Shown: in pieces, positions 58,967 to 64,000 of the stretch
Layout of the letters: each line of letters opens with the position of its first letter
Numbering within the stretch: position 1 is the stretch's first letter
Assembly: GCA_964556755.1 (NCBI GenBank)
Contig: CAZKXI010000016.1
Span: 1-64,000 of the forward strand
DNA from: UBA4085 sp964556755
Lineage (GTDB): Bacteria; Acidobacteriota; Aminicenantia; Aminicenantales; UBA4085
DNA length: 64,000 nt
Reading direction: 5' to 3'
Made by a program: the position numbers and the translations under genes
The notes under the pieces: generated by a model
The model's input: the letters and a program-made list of their open reading frames with translations, nothing else
Databases searched by the model: none
What the model was told of the DNA's origin: nothing

Positions 58967-60799
58967 ATGGAATCCTCCCTGGCCCGAAAGCCCGCCGCCG
59001 GCCGCCTGAACGGGAAGGGGTTGTACTTTGCCTTTTTAGCCGGGGCCAAGAAGATCCTGGAGAACCAGAGGGAGCTGAACCGGATCAACGTCTTTCCCGT
59101 GCCCGACGCCGACACCGGCTCCAACCTGGCCTCCACGGTCCGCTCGATCATCGAGCGGGTCCGCCCCGGCCGCTCCTACCACGAGACCTCCTCGGCCATC
59201 GCGGCCGCCGCCCTGGAAGGCGCGCGGGGCAACTCGGGCATCATCTTCGCCCAGTTCCTCCATGGCCTGGGAGCCGAATCCCGCGGCTGGCACGAGGTCT
59301 CCCTGGCCCACTTCGCCCAGTCCGTCCGGCGGGCCGTCCGCTACATGTACGAGGCCATCGCCGAGCCGCGGGAAGGGACCATGATCACGGTCATCCGGCG
59401 CTGGGCGGAGTCGCTGGCTTCGCTCAAGGACGAGCCTCGAAGCTTCCTGAAGCTCATGACCCAGGCCTACGGCCAAGCCGTCGAGGCCCTCCAGGAGACC
59501 CGGACCCGATTGGAGCCCATGCGCAAGGCCAATGTCGTCGACGCCGGCTCCAAGGGCATGGTCCTCTTCCTCGAAGGCGTCCTGGATTTCCTCCGCAAGC
59601 CCTCTCACAAGAAGATCCTCAGCCTCCGCCAGGACGTTATCGACATCGAGCCGATCGAGGAGATCGCCGACGGCCCGGTCGGCCGCCGCTACTGTACCGA
59701 GACGCTGATCCGGCCCCGGCCGGGAAAGGGCCCCGCCGGCCTGGACAGAGACGCCCTGAGGCGGGCCGTGGAGGGGTTCGGGGATTCGATGGTCATCGCC
59801 GGCTCGCCGGAAGCCCTGCGCCTGCACATCCACACCGACGATCCGGCCGGGATGCTCTTCTCGATCCGGGACTTCGGGCGCTTCGTCCAGCAGAAAGCCG
59901 ACGACATGCTCCGTCAGCACGAGGACGCCCATGACCGGCGGCGGCCCATCGCCCTGGTCACCGACTCCTGCTGCGACCTGCCGCCCGAGGTGATCGACCG
60001 CCACCGGATCCACGTCGTTCCCATCCAGATGGCCTTCGGGGACAGCCTCTACCTGGACAAGGCGACCATCTCCCCGGACCAGTTCTACCGGATGCTGGAC
60101 GAGGGACGCGAGTTCCCCAAGTCGGCTCAGCCCAACGTGCGGACCTTCGAGGTCCTCTACGAGCGGCTGGCCGCCCATTACGACTCGATCCTGGCCATCC
60201 ACCTGTCGCAGAAGCTGAGCGGAACCGGCTCCAGCAGCGCCACGGCCGCCGCCAAGGTCGCCGCGGCCACCGGCAAGAGGATCACGGTCATCGATTCGCG
60301 GACCCTGTCCGGCGCCCTGGGGCTGGTCGTCCTGCGGGCGGCCCGGCTGATCGATGCCGGGCGCGGCCACGACGAGATCGCGGCCGAAGTGGAGGGCCTT
60401 CTGCCCCAAGCCAAGATTCTGGTCGCCGTCCGGACCCTGAAATACATGGTTCGCGGCGGGCGGGTCAGCCCCATGGCCGGTCTGGCCGGCCGGATCCTGA
60501 ACCTGAAGCCGATCGTCTCCATGGCCGAGGGCGGGGAGTCGACGATCTTCGGCAAGGCCTTCAGTCAGCGGGGCACCCTCAAGGCCATCCTGAGGCAGAT
60601 CGGAGCCTACGCCGGAAGCCGCCGGGTCGGGGAGTACTGCCTCCTGCACGCCCACAATCCCGAGGGCGCCCGCGGCTACGCGGAGAAGCTGGCCGGAATT
60701 CTCGGCTATCCGCCTGCCTACACCATGGACATCTCGCCCGTCATCGGCTTGAACGCGGGCGTCGGGGCCGTGGCCGTCTCGCTCCTGCTGGAAAGCTGA
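58967..60799 (+). CDS. Fused DhaL (FakA-like) and DegV (FakB-like) fatty acid kinase
   Basis: A 610-residue single chain. Residues about 15-210 form a DhaL-type kinase domain (INVFPVPDADTGSNLASTV with metal Asp, EGARGNSGIIFAQFLHG, VVDAGSKGMVLFLEG). Residues about 225-310 form the FakA middle domain (RYCTETLIRP, LHIHTDDPAGMLF). Residues about 320-610 form a DegV domain (ALVTDSCCDLPPEV, SQKLSGTGSSSATAAA, DSRTLSGALGLVVL). In Gram-positives FakA and FakB are separate proteins: FakB presents a fatty acid for phosphorylation by FakA. Here both are in one polypeptide. It makes acyl-phosphate for phospholipid synthesis from exogenous fatty acids. Confidence 0.85.
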   Translation: MESSLARKPAAGRLNGKGLYFAFLAGAKKILENQRELNRINVFPVPDADTGSNLASTVRSIIERVRPGRSYHETSSAIAAAALEGARGNSGIIFAQFLHGLGAESRGWHEVSLAHFAQSVRRAVRYMYEAIAEPREGTMITVIRRWAESLASLKDEPRSFLKLMTQAYGQAVEALQETRTRLEPMRKANVVDAGSKGMVLFLEGVLDFLRKPSHKKILSLRQDVIDIEPIEEIADGPVGRRYCTETLIRPRPGKGPAGLDRDALRRAVEGFGDSMVIAGSPEALRLHIHTDDPAGMLFSIRDFGRFVQQKADDMLRQHEDAHDRRRPIALVTDSCCDLPPEVIDRHRIHVVPIQMAFGDSLYLDKATISPDQFYRMLDEGREFPKSAQPNVRTFEVLYERLAAHYDSILAIHLSQKLSGTGSSSATAAAKVAAATGKRITVIDSRTLSGALGLVVLRAARLIDAGRGHDEIAAEVEGLLPQAKILVAVRTLKYMVRGGRVSPMAGLAGRILNLKPIVSMAEGGESTIFGKAFSQRGTLKAILRQIGAYAGSRRVGEYCLLHAHNPEGARGYAEKLAGILGYPPAYTMDISPVIGLNAGVGAVAVSLLLES

Positions 60800-60826
60800 A
60801 GGGCCGCCCGGCCCGGAGGAGGATCC

Positions 60827-61600
60827 ATGCTCAGCCTGATTCCCCCCGTTGCACTCGGCGTGTTCCTCTACATGACCGCGTTCTTTCTCGCGGCCCAGGC
60901 CCGCCGCAACAATGCCATCGTCGACATCGCCTGGGGGCCGGGCTTCCTGGTCGTTATCGCGGCCTTGTTCATCGCCCGGCCCGGCTTCTTCCCCGCCCGG
61001 CTGCTGTACGCGGCCCTGGTCCTGATCTGGGCCTCGCGGCTGGCGATCCACATCGGGCGCCGCAACGCGGGGAAGCCCGAAGACTTCCGCTACGCCCGGA
61101 TGCGGGCCCGCTGGGGGAAGGCGGCCGCGGTCAAGGCTTTCTTCTTCGTCTTCATGACCCAGGGCGCCCTGATGCTGGTGGTGTCCTTCTCGGCCACGGT
61201 CCTCTTCGCCGGCCCGGATCGGCCCTTGGGCCTCTTGGACGCGGCGGGAGCTGTGGTCTTCGCCGCCGGTCTCCTCTTCGAAGCCGTGGGGGATGCTCAA
61301 TTGGCGGCCCACATCCGCCGGCCCGAGAACAAGGGCAGGCTGATGACCCGCGGGCTATGGTCGATCACCCGCCACCCGAACTATTTCGGGGAGGCAGCCT
61401 TATGGTGGGGGCTCTCTCTGATCGCCCTGCCCTCGCCGGCCGGCTGGGCGGCGGTCATCAGCCCGATCGCCATCACCCTGCTGCTGGTCTTTGTTTCGGG
61501 CGTGCCTCTGCTGGAGAGAAAGTATGCCGGCCGCCCCGACTGGGAAGCCTACAAGCTCCGGACGAGCAAATTCATCCCCTGGTTTCCCAAGAAAGACTGA
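60827..61600 (+). CDS. DUF1295 membrane protein (steroid-reductase-like)
   Basis: A 257-residue membrane protein with about six or seven helices. Family hallmarks are NNAIVDIAWGPGF near the N-terminus and the ending LWSITRHPNYFGEAALWWG and WEAYKLRTSKFIPWFP. The fold is shared with isoprenylcysteine methyltransferases and steroid 5-alpha reductases; the function of DUF1295 is unknown. It follows the kinase fusion by 27 nt, with GGAGGAGG before its ATG, so it may be co-transcribed. Lipid modification is a fair guess. Confidence 0.88.
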   Translation: MLSLIPPVALGVFLYMTAFFLAAQARRNNAIVDIAWGPGFLVVIAALFIARPGFFPARLLYAALVLIWASRLAIHIGRRNAGKPEDFRYARMRARWGKAAAVKAFFFVFMTQGALMLVVSFSATVLFAGPDRPLGLLDAAGAVVFAAGLLFEAVGDAQLAAHIRRPENKGRLMTRGLWSITRHPNYFGEAALWWGLSLIALPSPAGWAAVISPIAITLLLVFVSGVPLLERKYAGRPDWEAYKLRTSKFIPWFPKKD

Positions 61601-61608
61601 CCGACGGC

Positions 61609-62805
61609 TCAGACCGTCTCAACGACGGCCAAGCCGCCGCGGGACGTCTCCTTGTACTTGGCCGAGAGGTCGCGGCCCGTCTGCTTCATGGCCTCCACCA
61701 CCTCGTCGAAGCTGATGCGGTGGCGCCCGTCCGAGAGCAGGGCGAAGGTATAGTGGTTGAGGGCCCGCGAGGCGGCGAAGACGTTGCGCTCGATGCAGGG
61801 GATCTGGACCAGGCCGGCCACCGGATCGCAGGTCAGGCCGAGGTGATGCTCGATGCCCATCTCGGCCGCGTACTCGATCTGGTGGATGGTGCCGCCGATG
61901 AGCTGGGCGGCTGCCGCGCCGGCCATGGCGCAGGCCACCCCGATCTCGGCCTGGCAGCCCAGCTCGGCCCCGGAGACGGAGGCGTTGCGCCGGACGACGG
62001 AGCCGACGAGGCCGGCCGCGGCCAGGGCCCGGATGATCTCCTGGTCGGAGAAGCGTCTCTCCTGGCGCAGATGGTAGAGGACCGCGGGAAGGACGCCCGC
62101 CGCGCCGCAGGTCGGAGCGGTGACGATCACGCCGCCCGAGGCGTTCTCTTCGGATACGGCCAGGGCATAGGCGAACAACTGAGCCCGGCGCCGGATCGAG
62201 CCGCCGAAGGCCTTGGCCCTGACGGCGTAGGAGCGGGCTTTGCGGGGGAGCTTGAGGACGCCGGGCAGAATGCCGTCGGCCTTGAGGCCCCGCTTGACGG
62301 CAGCCTGCATGGCCGTCCAGACCTCGGCCAAAAAATCGTTGATGCCGGGGCCTTCCACGGCCTCCACGATCTCCCAGAGGGAACGGCCGCTCCGGGCGCA
62401 TTCGGCCAGGATATCGTCCATGCCGGCGAAGGGATAGATCCGGCCGGCATTGGGCGGAGTCGCGTCATCCACGACCTTGCCGCCGCCGATGCTGTAGGCG
62501 GTCCAGGACCGCAGGATCCCGCCGTCGGCGTCCAAGGACTCGAAGCGCATGGCGTTGGTGTGGCGGGGAAGGATCTCCTCGGGCTTGAGGACCATGGCCA
62601 GCTTTCGGCCGGCGAAGGCCTCCTTGAGGGTCTCCATGGTCAGGTGGCCCTTGCCGGTCGCCGCCAGGCTGCCGAAGAGCGTGATCCTGTAGGCCGGCGC
62701 GTCAGGGGCCTTGGCCAGGAAGGACTCGGCCGCCCGGCGCGGGCCCATGGTGTGGCTGGAGCTCGGGCCGGGCCCGATGCGGTACAGCTCGTGTAGGGAT
62801 TCCAT
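61609..62805 (-). CDS. sdaA: L-serine dehydratase, single-chain type II, Fe-S
   Basis: A 398-residue enzyme, L-serine to pyruvate plus ammonia. Sequence: SLHELYRIGPGPSSSHTMGP start (beta domain), TAPTCGAAGVLPA, cluster Cys in LGCQAEIGVACAM and TCDPVAGLVQIPC, and closing SAKYKETSRGGLAV, the usual C-terminal tail that occupies the active site. It differs from the fused enzyme at 37.5 kb in arrangement and tail. It has its own promoter with a palindrome over the -35, so it is probably regulated separately. Confidence 0.93.
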   Translation of the reverse strand: MESLHELYRIGPGPSSSHTMGPRRAAESFLAKAPDAPAYRITLFGSLAATGKGHLTMETLKEAFAGRKLAMVLKPEEILPRHTNAMRFESLDADGGILRSWTAYSIGGGKVVDDATPPNAGRIYPFAGMDDILAECARSGRSLWEIVEAVEGPGINDFLAEVWTAMQAAVKRGLKADGILPGVLKLPRKARSYAVRAKAFGGSIRRRAQLFAYALAVSEENASGGVIVTAPTCGAAGVLPAVLYHLRQERRFSDQEIIRALAAAGLVGSVVRRNASVSGAELGCQAEIGVACAMAGAAAAQLIGGTIHQIEYAAEMGIEHHLGLTCDPVAGLVQIPCIERNVFAASRALNHYTFALLSDGRHRISFDEVVEAMKQTGRDLSAKYKETSRGGLAVVETV

Positions 62806-62820
62806 GGTCTATCGTTATTT

Positions 62821-62849
62821 ATCATGTCAAATGGCGACGGTGTCGTCAA
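62821..62849 (-). promoter_or_regulatory. Promoter of sdaA
   Basis: On the minus strand TTGACG (62844-62849) and CATGAT (62821-62826) are 17 nt apart, 16 nt before the ATG at 62805. Confidence 0.65.
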
Positions 62850-62857
62850 ACGACACC
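62839..62857. promoter_or_regulatory. Operator-like palindrome on the sdaA -35
   Basis: GGTGTCGT-CAA-ACGACACC is a perfect 8-bp inverted repeat centred on the sdaA -35 box and 7 nt from the divergent promoter's -35. A repressor bound here could block both. No regulator gene is adjacent. Confidence 0.6.
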
Positions 62858-62863
62858 TCCCTT

Positions 62864-62893
62864 TTGCGAACGGTTTCCCAAAATCGTTATAAA
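62864..62893 (+). promoter_or_regulatory. Promoter of the small membrane peptide gene
   Basis: TTGCGA (62864-62869) and TATAAA (62888-62893), 18 nt apart, point away from sdaA. It supports the small gene at 62943. The rest of the sdaA-PPC gap (62806-63207) holds the operator, this promoter, the small gene and a terminator hairpin. Confidence 0.55.
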
Positions 62894-62942
62894 TGGGGAG
62901 CGGATGGGGTTGCCGCAAGGAACGCACTCGGGGGAGGAGATC

Positions 62943-63107
62943 GTGCCGAGGCGAGGGTTCCCCAGGGCCATTGACGGCGGGATCGCGGCGATTTTGATTT
63001 CCTTGGCTCCCCTGGCCGGTCCGATGGCGGCCGGGGAAGCCCAGAAGCCGGCGTCGGTCGTCTTCCGGATGCTCCTCTTCCAAGGCCTCAGAGAGGAGCG
63101 GCCGTGA
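62943..63107 (+). CDS. Small membrane peptide, 54 residues
   Basis: A GTG-started frame (MPRRGFPRAIDGGIAAILISL ...) with an unusually strong Shine-Dalgarno (GGGGGAGGAG) 5 nt upstream, a promoter before it and a hairpin after it. One hydrophobic segment (GGIAAILISLAPLAGPMAAG, about 11-30) suggests a membrane or signal helix, followed by a basic tail. It is divergent from sdaA. A 32-codon frame starting GTG at 63104 overlaps its stop but runs through the terminator hairpin, so I do not call it. Real gene status is moderate. Confidence 0.45.
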   Translation: MPRRGFPRAIDGGIAAILISLAPLAGPMAAGEAQKPASVVFRMLLFQGLREERP

Positions 63108-63161
63108 TCGAAGCCCTCTTTGACGCCTACGAGCTTCCCGCTGACCTCTCCCGTGACGGCG

Positions 63162-63186
63162 GGGGACCGGCTGGAATCCGGTCCCC
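63162..63186 (+). terminator. Terminator-like hairpin
   Basis: GGGGACCGG (63162-63170) and CCGGTCCCC (63178-63186) form a perfect 9-bp stem with a 7-nt loop, followed by GTTTG. The short T-run makes it moderate as an intrinsic terminator; it lies between the small peptide gene and the PPC gene. Confidence 0.55.
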
Positions 63187-63207
63187 GTTTGCGCTAACCT
63201 AGCGGGC

Positions 63208-63627
63208 ATGAAAGAGCGAGCGGACGGCTCGGTGTGGATTCTTCGCTTGGATCCGGGCGATCCCATCGTCCGGAGCTTGACGTCCTTCGCGGCCCGGAAG
63301 AAGATCGGCGGAGCGGCGGTCTCCGGGATCGGATCCTGCCGCAATCCCGAGCTCGGCTTCTTCGAGATGGGGGAGAAAAGCTATCGGTTCCGGACCCTGG
63401 CCGGCGACTTCGAGATCGCCTCTCTGACCGGCAATGTCAGCTTGTCCGAGGGCAAGCCCTTCCTCCATCTCCATGTCGTCCTCGGCGACGCCGAGTCGCA
63501 GGCCTGGGCCGGCCACCTCAGGGAAGCCGAGGTCCTGGCCGCCTGCGAGATTGTCTTGACGCCCCTCGCCGCTCCCCTGGGCCGGGCCGTCGATCCCGAA
63601 ACCGGGATCAAGCGCATAGAGCCCTAG
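63208..63627 (+). CDS. PPC/DUF296-domain protein
   Basis: A 139-residue single-domain protein. It has VWILRLDPGDPIVRSLTSFA, the metal-binding His pair in FLHLHVVLGD, GHL in WAGHLREAEVL and Cys/Glu in ACEIVL, matching PPC (DUF296) proteins, which trimerise; plant relatives bind DNA via an added AT-hook that is absent here. The -10-like TAACCT (63195-63200) is 7 nt before the ATG, hinting at a leaderless message. Function unknown. Confidence 0.88.
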   Translation: MKERADGSVWILRLDPGDPIVRSLTSFAARKKIGGAAVSGIGSCRNPELGFFEMGEKSYRFRTLAGDFEIASLTGNVSLSEGKPFLHLHVVLGDAESQAWAGHLREAEVLAACEIVLTPLAAPLGRAVDPETGIKRIEP

Positions 63628-63702
63628 CGTACCCCGGGGTCCGGTCAACACTTCTCCGCCTTCTCCCGTCTAACGGGGTGGAAACGGAGATATACTCGGG
63701 CC

Positions 63703-64000
63703 ATGGAATCCTATGACGAGGACCTGATCCTCGAACGGTGCCGGGCCGGCGACCTGGACGCCTACCGCCGAATCTACGAGCGCTACGAACAGCCCCTCCT
63801 GCGGATGGCTTGGCGGATGCTGGGCCGCCCGCAGGAGGCCGAGGACGCCGTTCAGGATACGTTTCTGAAGCTGTATCGGAGCATATCCTCCTACCGGCGG
63901 GGGGCTCCGTTCAGCACCTACCTGTTCCGGATCCTGATCAACACCTGTACTGACGTCCTGAGAAAGAGGCGTCACATCGAGTACGCCGACTGGGACGCCG
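63703..64000 (+). CDS. ECF sigma factor, partial (runs off the window)
   Basis: The first 99 codons of a sigma-70 family factor: EDLILERCRAGDLDAYRRIYERYEQ (region 1.2/2 start), RPQEAEDAVQDTFLKLYRS (region 2.2) and FRILINTCTDVLRKRRH (region 2.4). The frame is open to the end of the window; region 4 and any anti-sigma gene lie beyond. TATACT at 63691-63696 ends 6 nt before the ATG, so the message would be leaderless. It is distinct from the sigma factor at 20.9 kb. Confidence 0.9.
   Translation, partial: MESYDEDLILERCRAGDLDAYRRIYERYEQPLLRMAWRMLGRPQEAEDAVQDTFLKLYRSISSYRRGAPFSTYLFRILINTCTDVLRKRRHIEYADWDA

Noticed and set aside
63104..63202. A 32-codon GTG frame overlapping the small peptide stop
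   Set aside because: It runs through a perfect terminator-like stem-loop and has no further support.

Overview
The window is chromosomal DNA from a high-GC, diderm, probably anaerobic bacterium. Supporting signs are a complete pilMNOPQ type IV pilus assembly locus with a secretin, several lipoproteins, MglA polarity GTPase, an MsbA-like ABC exporter, an oxygen-labile Fe-S serine dehydratase family and a citryl-CoA cleavage module. This mix most resembles the Acidobacteriota/Aminicenantota group, but no rRNA or ribosomal protein is present, so that placement is inference. There is no CRISPR array, integrase, phage or complete insertion sequence. The only mobile-like elements are two short palindromic repeats (27328-27405 and 31232-31326).

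1-11 kb: tRNA-Phe, an MFS efflux pump, a glycosyltransferase, a DUF465 protein, then a tightly packed strand of Asd-like (catalytic Cys missing), MsbA-like ABC exporter, YicC, guanylate kinase, CoaBC, type-4 uracil-DNA glycosylase and a PriA homologue whose helicase motifs are eroded. 11-18 kb (minus): coaD-pilMNOPQ followed by two lipoprotein genes. 18-25 kb: secreted-type PCM, phosphohexomutase, FtsB-like protein, RRM protein, an ECF sigma/anti-sigma/TPR-HEAT unit, a POT peptide transporter. 25-33.1 kb: a lipoprotein, a Tat-type flavoprotein, and the citrate module: ATP-grasp synthetase fused to a 2[4Fe-4S] ferredoxin domain, its CoA-binding partner, citryl-CoA lyase, an HD-domain protein and a split aconitase. 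33-46 kb: secreted proteins of unknown role (one with a collagen-like stretch), a cNMP-patatin protein lacking a canonical start codon, fused serine dehydratase plus ornithine cyclodeaminase-family protein, a frameshifted secreted-protein gene, NAD-isocitrate-type dehydrogenase with a second split aconitase, tsaB-rimI, truA. 46-54 kb: a surface-glycan island with a sulfatase-fold lipoprotein, four GT4 transferases and two coiled-coil proteins arranged as a mirror about a divergent promoter. 54-64 kb: mglA, comM, TrkH/TrkA potassium uptake with a PTS EIIA(Ntr) gene beside it, a one-chain FakA-FakB fusion, DUF1295 protein, L-serine dehydratase with an operator-like palindrome, a small membrane peptide, a PPC-domain protein and a truncated ECF sigma gene.

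Working together: the two metabolic clusters (27.4-33.1 and 40.7-43.7 kb) could link acetyl-CoA + oxaloacetate, citryl-CoA, citrate, isocitrate and 2-oxoglutarate, in either direction. The serine dehydratases and peptide transporter fit growth on peptides and amino acids. Promoters are often readable as TTGACA-like/TATAAT-like pairs. Several genes have the -10 box only 6-9 nt before the ATG, which suggests leaderless messages.
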